A DNA stretch of 64,000 nucleotides from Bog-756 sp963824645 (GTDB lineage: Bacteria > Actinomycetota > Acidimicrobiia > Acidimicrobiales > RAAP-2), in assembly GCA_963824645.1 (NCBI GenBank), contig CAWGQC010000005.1, positions 682,001 through 746,000 on the forward strand. The letters are read 5' to 3'. The number at the start of each line of letters is the position of its first letter. The first letter of the stretch is position 1. A model generated the notes under the pieces. It did not search any database. It saw nothing but the letters and a program-made list of their open reading frames with translations, and was not told the origin of the DNA. Positions 16,539 through 24,090 of the stretch are shown piece after piece. The position numbers and the translations under genes were made by a program.

Positions 16539-18446
16539 ATGGAGAGCGATCCACAACCCCCCAGCACAGCGGATACCGGTGGGCAGAAGCGCGTCGGGAC
16601 GAGGAGCACAGCGGGAGGCTCGGCCGGAGAGGGTGGTCTGCTGACACCCGATGGTGGCGGCGTGGCCGCCATGGCCGTCACCGATGTCGGGGACCATCAG
16701 CGTCGGGCCCGCAGCTCCCGCCTGCAGCGCCTGTCGATGGTGCTGGGGCTGATCGCCGCCCTATTGGTACTTCGGGACCTCTTCGATGGCGGTGCCCCCA
16801 TCCCCGTTCCCCACCTTCCGGCCTCGTTCGATCCACTCATCCCGGCCATGGCCCTCATCCTCATCCTCGGTCTGGTCATGGTCGTCCCGCTGATGGCTGC
16901 CGGCCGGTCCCCCCACATCCTCTTCCGCCCCGACGAGATGACCATGAGCTTCGACGACGTCCGCGGTTCGGAGGGTCTGGTCGAAGAGGTGACCAAGACC
17001 CTCAACCTTTTTCTGGCCTACCGTCGGTTCGCCGACGAGATGGGGGGATCGCCCCGTAAGGCGATCCTCTTCGAGGGCCCTCCGGGAACGGGAAAGACCT
17101 ACATGGCCAAAGCCATGGCCGCCGAGGCCGGGGTGCCCTTTCTCTTCGTCTCGTCGTCAGCCTTCCAGTCGATGTTCTACGGTCAGACCAATCGCAAGAT
17201 CCGGGCCTACTTCAAGGCCCTGCGCCGCTACGCCCGCCGCGAGGGGGGAGCCATCGGGTTCATCGAAGAGCTCGACGCCATCGGGGCGGCCCGGGGGACG
17301 GGGCCGAACCACGGCGAAGGAATTCCCGGTGTGGTCAACGAGCTTCTGGTGCAACTCCAGTCCTTCGAGCAGACACCGGCCTCGGTCCGCTTGAAGAGTG
17401 CCCTGGTGGAGATGGTCAATACCTGGTTGCCGCCCCATCGGCGCCTGCCCAGGCCGAAGGTCGCCCCGGCCAATGTCCTGGTCATCGGGGCCACCAACCG
17501 GGCATCGGACCTGGATCCCGCCCTGATGAGGCCGGGGCGGTTCGACCGCACCATCTACTTCGGACTGCCCGGCCGAACCGGGCGCCGCGACATCATCGAC
17601 TACTACCTGGGGAAGAAGGCCCACGAGCCCGACCTCGACGACCCGGAGCGACGGGACACCCTGGCGGCCATGACGGCCGGGTACTCCCCCGTCATGATCG
17701 AGCATCTGATGGACGAGGCGTTGGTGTGGGCCCTGCGCCGGGGAGCGGCCCGTCTGTCCTGGAACGACTTGCAACAGGCCAAGATGACCGAGGAGATCGG
17801 ACTGGCCCAGCCGGTTGAATACACCGAGGCGGAGAGACGCACCATCGCCACCCACGAAGCCGGTCACGCCACCGTGGCCTGGTTGGTGGGGCGGGGTCGC
17901 AAGCTCGAAGTGCTCACCATCGTGAAGCGCCGTGATGCGCTGGGCCTGCTCAGCCACTCCGATGAGGAGGAGCGTTTCACCAAGACGAAGACCGAGGTCC
18001 GCGCTCTGATCGACATCGCCTTCGGTGGAATGGTGGCCGAGGAGCTCTTTTTCGGAGAGGCCTCGACCGGGGTGGCCAGTGACCTCCAGTCGGCCACGCA
18101 AGCGGCCTGTCAGATGATCGGACTGCTGGGAATGGGCACCACCCTGATCTCCTCGGCGGCCCTCGAGTACCCGGCGGGCGGCTTGGTGTCCAAGGTCCTC
18201 GCCACCGATGAAGGGCGGGCCGAGGTCGAAGGGCTCCTGTCCACCGCCAAAGCATCGGTGGCCGACATGCTGAGCGAGCACCATCATGTGGTGGAGGCAC
18301 TGCGGGACGCGCTGCTCGACCGCCACGAGCTCATCGGCGGGGAGATCCTCGAGGTCATAAGGTCGGCAGGGCCGGCGTTGGCCGTGCCGGTCGGTCCAGG
18401 GGTGCCACCGGTGGGTGACCGACGGGCCACCGACGGGATCGGTTGA
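16539..18446 (+). CDS. FtsH-like membrane AAA protease (M41 family), variant
   Basis: A 635-residue protein; ATG chosen because GGAGG lies 6 nt upstream (an in-frame GTG at 16509 lacks a site). Two membrane helices (about 65-82 and 100-122) enclose only some 17 external residues, far fewer than the roughly 70-residue periplasmic domain of FtsH. The AAA module has Walker A GPPGTGKT (about 180-187) and arginine-finger block RPGRFDR. Walker B reads GFIEELDAIG (about 240-249), with Glu where Asp is usual. About 50 extra residues sit before the ATNRASDLDPALMRPG block. The zinc protease site HEAGH (439-443) and the later Asp in the SDLQSAT block are intact. It should degrade membrane or misfolded proteins; the variations suggest a specialised paralogue rather than the housekeeping FtsH. 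Confidence 0.9.
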   Translation: MESDPQPPSTADTGGQKRVGTRSTAGGSAGEGGLLTPDGGGVAAMAVTDVGDHQRRARSSRLQRLSMVLGLIAALLVLRDLFDGGAPIPVPHLPASFDPLIPAMALILILGLVMVVPLMAAGRSPHILFRPDEMTMSFDDVRGSEGLVEEVTKTLNLFLAYRRFADEMGGSPRKAILFEGPPGTGKTYMAKAMAAEAGVPFLFVSSSAFQSMFYGQTNRKIRAYFKALRRYARREGGAIGFIEELDAIGAARGTGPNHGEGIPGVVNELLVQLQSFEQTPASVRLKSALVEMVNTWLPPHRRLPRPKVAPANVLVIGATNRASDLDPALMRPGRFDRTIYFGLPGRTGRRDIIDYYLGKKAHEPDLDDPERRDTLAAMTAGYSPVMIEHLMDEALVWALRRGAARLSWNDLQQAKMTEEIGLAQPVEYTEAERRTIATHEAGHATVAWLVGRGRKLEVLTIVKRRDALGLLSHSDEEERFTKTKTEVRALIDIAFGGMVAEELFFGEASTGVASDLQSATQAACQMIGLLGMGTTLISSAALEYPAGGLVSKVLATDEGRAEVEGLLSTAKASVADMLSEHHHVVEALRDALLDRHELIGGEILEVIRSAGPALAVPVGPGVPPVGDRRATDGIG

Positions 18447-18513
18447 CCCGGCGGTCACTGCACCGGTCGCCACACCGTCCCGGCCATCCCGAGTGGACCG
18501 GGTCGACCTCCCT

Positions 18514-18969
18514 CTAACCGTGCTCAGCGCAGTTGCTACAGCGACCCCGGAACACCATTTCGAGCGTGTCCACGGTCATGCCGTAACGCTCGGCCCGGGG
18601 CAAGGTCACTCCCGATGCCCCGGTGGGTTCGACGTCGAAGATCAACCCGCAACCCTCACAGACCAGATGGTGGTGATCCGGACCGATCTTGGGGTCGTAG
18701 CGAGTGGTACCGTCACCCAGTCGGATCTGGCTGATCTCGCCCATGTCAGCCAGTTCGTTGAGGGTGTTGTACACCGTGGCCAGACTGATTTCGGGCACGG
18801 CCCGGCGGGCGGCGGCATGGACCTCTTCGGCGCTGAGGTGCACGTGTTCCCCGACCAGTGCGCCGATGACGGCGCGGCGCTGGGGAGTGATCCTCCATCC
18901 CCGGACCTGCAGGCGTTGAGGCAGACCGGTGTGCCCATCGGGGACAGGATGAGTGGTTGATGGGCCCAT
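18514..18969 (-). CDS. Fur family transcriptional repressor, probably PerR-like
   Basis: A 151-residue Fur protein. The winged helix covers RITPQRRAVIGAL, HLSAEEVHAAAR and ISLATVYNTLNELADMG; the metal-sensing half has the HHHLVCEGCG block and a second CxxC (CSNC) near the C-terminus, forming the structural zinc site. The ATG (18967-18969) begins 1 nt after the catalase stop, so it is translated from the catalase message. Proximity to a catalase, and a PerR-type box inside the catalase promoter, point to a peroxide-sensing repressor rather than an iron-uptake regulator. The C-terminus ends soon after the second CxxC. Confidence 0.92.
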   Translation of the reverse strand: MGPSTTHPVPDGHTGLPQRLQVRGWRITPQRRAVIGALVGEHVHLSAEEVHAAARRAVPEISLATVYNTLNELADMGEISQIRLGDGTTRYDPKIGPDHHHLVCEGCGLIFDVEPTGASGVTLPRAERYGMTVDTLEMVFRGRCSNCAEHG

Positions 18970-18970
18970 C

Positions 18971-20434
18971 TCAGCCGCGACGGGCTTTGACACCCTGGGC
19001 CACCCGCTCTCCGAATTCCGGGTCGGCCGCCCGGAAGTGGGCGATGCTCCGCTCGACGATGCCGTCGCCGGTCGCACCGGACGAAACCGCGCCCAGGCCC
19101 CCGGCGATGTTGTCGACCAGGCGGGCCTGAGCCTCGGCCGGCTGCAGACGGTAGAGATCACCGGCCTGGGCAAAATCGTCCGTCTGGCGGCGGTCCCAGG
19201 CGAAGGTCCCCGTCTCGCCACTGACGGCCAGCGGAGCCGCATAGGGCTCACCGGTCTCGACCGGCCCGTCGAAGCTGTTGGGCTCGTAGTTTCTGGCCCG
19301 GCCTCCGTTGCCGTGGCCGGCCATCAATCCGTCACGCCCGTAGTTACGGGCTTCGGTGGCGTGGGGGGCGTTGACCGGCAGCTGGGTGTGATTGATCCCC
19401 AAGCGGTAGCGATGGGCGTCCCCGTAGGCGAAGAGCCGACCCTGGAGCATCTTGTCCGGTGACGGACCGATGCCCGGGACGAAGTTGCCCGGATCGAAGC
19501 CGACCTGTTCCACGTCCACGAAGTAGTTGTCGGGATTGCGGTTGAGGGTGAGCCGGCCCACTTCCGTAAGGGGGTAGTCCTTCTGCGACCACACTTTGGT
19601 CAAGTCGAACGGGTTGACCCGGTAGGCCGCCGCCTCCTCGACCGGCATGATCTGCACGTTGACCGTCCACGAGGGGAATTCTTCCCGGTCGATGGCCTCG
19701 ACCAGGTCCAGTTGGTGGCTGTCGGGGTTGAGACCGGCCAATTCGGCCGCTTCCGACGAATCGAGGCAGCGGATGCCCTGGTTGGTCTTGAAGTGGACCT
19801 TGACCCAGACGGCCCGCCCCTCGGCGTTCACCCACTGGTAGGTGTGGGAGCTGAATCCGTCCATGTGCCGGTAACTGGCCGGAATGCCCCGATCACCGAA
19901 CAGCCAGGTGAACATGTGGGTGGCCTCGGGTGACAGGGAGAAGAAGTCCCAAACGTTGTCGGGCTCTTGATGGTTGGTGTACGGATCGGGCTTTTGGGAG
20001 TGAATGAAGTCGGGAAATTTCAACGGATCCCGAATGAAGAAGATCGGCGTGTTGTTCCCCACCAGGTCGTAGTTGCCATCCTCGGTGTAGAACTTGACGG
20101 CGAAGCCACGAGGATCGCGCACGGCGTCGGCCGATCCCCGGCCCCCCGCCACCGTCGAAAACCGCACGAAGGTCTCTGTCCGCTTGCCCACCTGACTGAG
20201 GAACCGTGCCCGTGTCCACCGGGTCACGTCGCCAGTCACCTCGAAGGTGCCGAATGCGGCCGATCCGTTGGCATGGACAACGCGCTCGGGAATCCGCTCG
20301 CGGTTGAACCGGGCCAGTTTCTCGAGAAGGTGCTGATCCTCGATGAGGACCGGGCCGGCGGGGCCGGCTGTCTGACTTCGCTGGTTGTCCACCACCGGAG
20401 CACCCGACTCGGTGGTAAGTGTGGGTCGTGCCAT
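18971..20434 (-). CDS. Monofunctional haem catalase
   Basis: A 487-residue small-subunit catalase. Distal His54 lies in RVVHANGS, the catalytic Asn in VGNNTPIFF (about 125-133), and the proximal haem Tyr, about residue 337, in LFAYGDAHRYRLG. A GTG lies two codons upstream, but GGAGGTGACC is placed correctly for the ATG at 20432-20434. It removes hydrogen peroxide in the cytoplasm. The RFSTVAGGRGSADAVRDPRG and NHTQLPVNAPHATEARNYGRDG blocks are diagnostic. The Fur-type repressor follows after 1 nt, and the promoter carries a PerR-type box, so peroxide induction is expected. Confidence 0.97.
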   Translation of the reverse strand: MARPTLTTESGAPVVDNQRSQTAGPAGPVLIEDQHLLEKLARFNRERIPERVVHANGSAAFGTFEVTGDVTRWTRARFLSQVGKRTETFVRFSTVAGGRGSADAVRDPRGFAVKFYTEDGNYDLVGNNTPIFFIRDPLKFPDFIHSQKPDPYTNHQEPDNVWDFFSLSPEATHMFTWLFGDRGIPASYRHMDGFSSHTYQWVNAEGRAVWVKVHFKTNQGIRCLDSSEAAELAGLNPDSHQLDLVEAIDREEFPSWTVNVQIMPVEEAAAYRVNPFDLTKVWSQKDYPLTEVGRLTLNRNPDNYFVDVEQVGFDPGNFVPGIGPSPDKMLQGRLFAYGDAHRYRLGINHTQLPVNAPHATEARNYGRDGLMAGHGNGGRARNYEPNSFDGPVETGEPYAAPLAVSGETGTFAWDRRQTDDFAQAGDLYRLQPAEAQARLVDNIAGGLGAVSSGATGDGIVERSIAHFRAADPEFGERVAQGVKARRG

Positions 20435-20514
20435 GGTCACCTCCGTGCTCTCGCACTCGCTCGACAGCTAAGTCGCCGGTTCTCTCTGATCGTCTTCCTC
20501 TGAGAACTAGTCGA

Positions 20515-20543
20515 ATATTAGAATCATTCTAAGCACATGTCAA
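20515..20543 (-). promoter_or_regulatory. Catalase-repressor promoter (sigma-70 type)
   Basis: On the minus strand: perfect -35 TTGACA (20538-20543), 17-nt spacer, then -10 TAATAT (20515-20520). Transcription should start near 20508, leaving a leader of about 73 nt before the catalase ATG. The AT-rich block stands out in otherwise GC-rich DNA. Confidence 0.85.
20518..20532 (-). promoter_or_regulatory. PerR/Fur-type operator in the catalase promoter
   Basis: TTAGAAT-c-ATTCTAA is a perfect 7-1-7 inverted repeat, close to the PerR box TTATAATNATTATAA. It covers half of the -10 and most of the spacer, where a bound repressor blocks RNA polymerase. The likely binder is the Fur-family protein at 18514-18969. 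Confidence 0.85.
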
Positions 20544-20640
20544 TACGGGCATCTCGGCAGGAAGTGAATTGGTGGCCGGAAGCCGGGCGGCGGACCGGTC
20601 GTCCCGGCCGACACGAAGGGAGGGAGGACAACACAGGAAA

Positions 20641-20677
20641 GAGAAGAGGTGCACTCCGATGGAGTGCACCTCTTCTC
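20641..20677 (-). terminator. Strong 17-bp hairpin, probable terminator of the secreted-protein operon
   Basis: GAGAAGAGGTGCACTCC is followed after a GAT loop by its exact complement: a 17-bp perfect stem. It lies 87 nt beyond the stop of the Ig-repeat gene. Only a short T-run (TTTCC) follows on the minus strand. A bidirectional role is possible, but no plus-strand gene ends here. Confidence 0.65.
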
Positions 20678-20763
20678 ACTTCTTGGTGTCGATCCTCTGC
20701 GACCTACGCCACGGCGATCGAACGTGTTTCGTTCCGTCCGCGGGGCGGTCTCGGCAGAGGAAC

Positions 20764-22545
20764 TCAGTCGATGGCTGGTACCACCACCTGGGTCGTCGAC
20801 GTATGGGACGACAGGAAGTCGCCGTCCGACGAATAGTCCACCCGCACCGAGTAGCTGGTGTTGCCGGTAGGCGACGCCGGGTCGGTCATGGTGCCCGGCG
20901 GGAGGTAGCACTGCGCCACGTCCTCGTCCGCCTGACCGTTGTCGAGCGGAATGCTGTTACCGCCCTGACAGGTGACGGACCCGCTAGGACCGGTGATGGT
21001 GAAGACCAGATTGCCGGTCGGCGGCCCGACCAGTGTCGAGTCAGCACCACCGTTGGCGGCAGTGATCGTCGCCGTCAGTGTCACCGCGCTGCCGTCGACC
21101 GATGGGTTGGCCGACGACTGGATGGCGATGGTGGTCGGCGCCTGGGTGACCCCGAAGGTGTGCTTCTTGGCCGAGCTGCCCAGGTAGTTCCCGTCACCGA
21201 TATAGGTGGCGTAGGCGGCATAGTTGCCGGGGAATTCGCCACCACCCACGCTGAGAACAGCGGTTCCGTCAGGCGCCACAGGTTCGATGGCCCCCTGGCA
21301 TCCGTTGCCCCCATTGGAGTTCTCCCCGCACACGGTGATGTCCACGCCACCGGTCGGAGGGTTGCTACTGGATGACAAGGGCGTGACGGTAGCGGTCACC
21401 GTGAAGGTCTCGCCGGCTGTGACACCTTTTTCGACAGTCACGGCCGTGTTGGTCGAGAGCAAAGCGGTGTTCTCGTACAGGGTGGCCGAGGCCGTCTGGT
21501 AGTTCGGGTCGACCAACGTGGCCGTCACCGTGTAGTAGACGATGGCCGGCAGCCCATTGGCAAACGAACAGGAGGCCTGACCGGCGTTGAGCGCCACGGT
21601 GTTGCCCCCGTCGCACTGCAACGACTGATTGGCTTTCTTGCCGGCCGGAATGATGCTGAACACGATGTTGCCGGTGGGTGTGCCCTGGGCTCCCGTGGCG
21701 GTGGCCGTAAAGGTCAGCGGCGTTCCCTGCGATGTGGTGCAGATATCGCCGTTGCAGGTATTCGGATCACTGGCCAGAGTGACCGTGGCGGCACTGGCCG
21801 ACACGACCTGCTTGACCTTGGCCGAACTGCCGGCGAACTCCGGATCGGAGCCGTAGGTGGCCGTCACCGTGAAGGGCGAACCCGACGACTCGAGGCCGGA
21901 AGCGATCGAGCAGGTGGCCATACCACTGGCCAGAGGCACGGTATTGCCGCCGTCGCAGGTGACACCGGCAAAGGTGACCGAGCCGGTCAGCGTTCCGCTG
22001 GCCGGACTCACTTCAGTCACCCCGGCGGTAAACGTAACCGGCTGGGCCGTCGTCGATGGATTGCTCGACGAGGCCAGAGTGGTCAGCGTCTTGCCCGGAT
22101 TCACCGTCTGGGACAACGTCCCGAAGCTCCCATTGTCGTTCGAATCGACGTTATCGACGTACGTGGCCGTCACCGCGATGGGGGAGGCACTGGCCTGGAG
22201 ACCGCCGCTGAAGGTGCACTGGGCCGTTCCTCCGCTGAGGTTGACGGTGTCACCGCCGTCGCACACCGGCGTGGACGAATCGGACCCGACGGCCGCAAAG
22301 GTGACCGTCCCCAATGGCGTGGGCAAATTGCGTCCCGTCGCCTTGACGGTGGCCGTCCAGGTCACCGACTGACCGGTCACCGGGGCGGCGGCCGAGGTCT
22401 TGACTGTCGTGGTGGTGCTGTACGGCGTGGCCACAGCGCCAGCCGGTACCTCGAGAACGGCACCGACCAGAAGCGTGGCGACGCCAGCCACCAAGGCCAG
22501 ACGTGCCGGCCTCACCAGTCTCCGCATCGACGAGTTGATGTTCAT
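20764..22545 (-). CDS. Secreted protein with bacterial Ig-like repeats
   Basis: A 593-residue exported protein. A signal peptide (about 1-37, ARLALVAGVATLLVGAVLEV core, cleavage near PAGA-VA) is followed by about five Ig-like domains of roughly 100 residues. Each contains a TFTATV- or TVTATY-type strand, a CDGGN(T)V block and a C-terminal strand such as FAGSSAKVKQVV. These resemble the Big_3_5 type of repeat found in cell-surface proteins. There is no LPXTG motif or membrane anchor, so it is probably released or wall-bound. AGGAGG lies 5 nt before the ATG, and its start overlaps the stop of the upstream secreted protein by 4 nt. Confidence 0.85.
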   Translation of the reverse strand: MNINSSMRRLVRPARLALVAGVATLLVGAVLEVPAGAVATPYSTTTTVKTSAAAPVTGQSVTWTATVKATGRNLPTPLGTVTFAAVGSDSSTPVCDGGDTVNLSGGTAQCTFSGGLQASASPIAVTATYVDNVDSNDNGSFGTLSQTVNPGKTLTTLASSSNPSTTAQPVTFTAGVTEVSPASGTLTGSVTFAGVTCDGGNTVPLASGMATCSIASGLESSGSPFTVTATYGSDPEFAGSSAKVKQVVSASAATVTLASDPNTCNGDICTTSQGTPLTFTATATGAQGTPTGNIVFSIIPAGKKANQSLQCDGGNTVALNAGQASCSFANGLPAIVYYTVTATLVDPNYQTASATLYENTALLSTNTAVTVEKGVTAGETFTVTATVTPLSSSSNPPTGGVDITVCGENSNGGNGCQGAIEPVAPDGTAVLSVGGGEFPGNYAAYATYIGDGNYLGSSAKKHTFGVTQAPTTIAIQSSANPSVDGSAVTLTATITAANGGADSTLVGPPTGNLVFTITGPSGSVTCQGGNSIPLDNGQADEDVAQCYLPPGTMTDPASPTGNTSYSVRVDYSSDGDFLSSHTSTTQVVVPAID

Positions 22546-23180
22546 GAACCCTCCTGGATGGTGACCGTACCGGTCTGAGTGCCCTGCGTCTTACCGAACT
22601 TGATGGTGCTGAGACCGTGGGCCCCACCGCAGTCACTGTCCAACAGATAGCCCGACTTGTTCGAACCGAGACCGCTGAAGGCAGCTGACTCCGAGGCAAA
22701 GGAACCGGTCGGAGTGGTGGCGGACGAAAGATAGGTGGTGATCTGATTTCCGTTGACGTCGTAGTCGACGGCCGGAGCGCCTACCGACACGGCGCTCGCC
22801 ACCGCTTTGCCACCCTTGGCCGCCCACTTGATCTGACCGCTGAGGGCGGGAAGGGCGTTGCCTTCCAGCACCGAGCCACAGTTGTTGGTCACCGTGGACG
22901 ACGAAATGAGCGTCATCTTCCCCTTGGTAAGGGTGACCCCGGACTGGACCGTGTCCCCCGTGCAGTCTTTGAGGACGGCTGTGATCTTCACCGTCGACGG
23001 CGCCGACCCGTTGTTGATCAGTGCCGGGGTGAAGTGGGTGACCCCGCCCACCGCACAGGTGATCGATCCAGAAAACTGGACGGGCGGCGGCGAAGCCGAC
23101 GCCGCGCCGGACGCGATGCCGACACTGGTGCCCGCCACTAGGGCGAGGCCCCCTGCTGCGAGCAGAACTCTGCGGAACAT
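22542..23180 (-). CDS. Secreted protein of unknown function, first of a two-gene secreted operon
   Basis: A 212-residue protein starting MFRRVLLAAGGLALVAGTSV with a signal peptide cleaved near SASA (about residue 29). The mature part is beta-rich with paired cysteines (ITCAVGG, LKDCTG, NNCGSV, DSDCGG) that may form disulfides, and Ser/Thr/Gly-rich strands. I recognise no family. GAGGAAGG upstream supports the ATG at 23178-23180. Because it overlaps the Ig-repeat gene by 4 nt, the two are likely made together and may form a surface structure. Confidence 0.8.
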   Translation of the reverse strand: MFRRVLLAAGGLALVAGTSVGIASGAASASPPPVQFSGSITCAVGGVTHFTPALINNGSAPSTVKITAVLKDCTGDTVQSGVTLTKGKMTLISSSTVTNNCGSVLEGNALPALSGQIKWAAKGGKAVASAVSVGAPAVDYDVNGNQITTYLSSATTPTGSFASESAAFSGLGSNKSGYLLDSDCGGAHGLSTIKFGKTQGTQTGTVTIQEGS

Positions 23181-23526
23181 GGCCACTGCCTTCCTCGGCG
23201 CGCAGGCCGAAAAGTTAAGTCGTCGAGTCAAACAATTCGCCGAACGGTGTCCACCCCGCCCGCCGCCATACGGAAACACACGGGGGGATTGTAGAACATT
23301 GTCGGAGTCAGAACACTCGTCAAAATTGACAGTTACCCGAAGAGTGGGCTGACGACCGCACAGGGTGTCCGGGCCACGGTGACGGAGCGTGCCAATTTGA
23401 GTACGTGTGATGGGCGGAGACTCTATAGCTAGCTCCGGCCGACAGAGAGGGATGGGCGGGACCAACCGAGGCCCGGGGCCGGCGGTTCCTCGTCCGGACC
23501 CGGGCGGTGTCCAGACCGGGCCGGTG
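23181..23526. other. Intergenic region between two minus-strand genes
   Basis: This 346-nt gap must hold the promoter of the secreted operon. The part at 23280-23340 is the most AT-rich and contains the short inverted repeat GTCAA-aa-TTGAC (23319-23330), but no convincing -35/-10 pair at normal spacing. The part next to the HxlR gene is GC-rich, and I see no clear terminator. Confidence 0.5.
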
Positions 23527-24033
23527 TCAGGACCCGGTGGTCTGGCTGTGCCGGTGGGGAGGGAGGAGGGCTTCGGCCGGTCGGGTCTGGCCCCCGGGAC
23601 CGGCCACCGCCCGCACCGATCGGGCATCGAGACGGTCGCCACAGGCCGAACAGGTAGGGACAACGGTGGTCTGGTGACCGCATCCCCGGTGTTCGATGAC
23701 CACCGGAGGACCGTCGTCGGCCTCCCAGCGATCGCCCCATTGGCGCAGGGCGGTCAGCACGGACCACAGGTCCCGCCCCTTTTCGGTGAGCCGGTAGTCG
23801 TAGCGAACCGGGTGCTCCTGATAGGCCACCTTGACCAGGACCCCGGTCGCCACCAGGTGCTCGAGGCGCTCGGTGAGGATGTTGCGGGAGATCCCCAGCC
23901 GCTGCTGGAAATCGTCGAAGCGGGTCACACCCAAGAAGCAATCGCGGACGATCAACATGGTCCACCACTCGCCCACCACCTCGAGGGTCTGGGCCACCGA
24001 GCAGTTCATCTCAGCGAAACTCTTGCGGCGCAC
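23527..24033 (-). CDS. HxlR family transcriptional regulator
   Basis: A 168-residue winged-helix protein with the HxlR signature: CSVAQTLEVVGEWWTMLIVR, FDDFQQRLGISRNILTERL and an LTEKGRDL wing. The GTG start gives the family's usual N-terminus. After the HTH domain is an extra tail with C/H-rich spacing (RGCGHQ, CSACGD), which could bind a metal, and a basic end. HxlR proteins sense redox, quinones or aldehydes through a conserved N-terminal Cys; Cys11 (MNCSV) fits this position. The target genes are not obvious, since neither neighbour is an enzyme of that type. Confidence 0.92.
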   Translation of the reverse strand: MRRKSFAEMNCSVAQTLEVVGEWWTMLIVRDCFLGVTRFDDFQQRLGISRNILTERLEHLVATGVLVKVAYQEHPVRYDYRLTEKGRDLWSVLTALRQWGDRWEADDGPPVVIEHRGCGHQTTVVPTCSACGDRLDARSVRAVAGPGGQTRPAEALLPPHRHSQTTGS

Positions 24034-24090
24034 CCCTACAGGTTACTGGGTTGCGTGGTGAAATGCACTCGGGTCAGCCACAGCCGTGCA

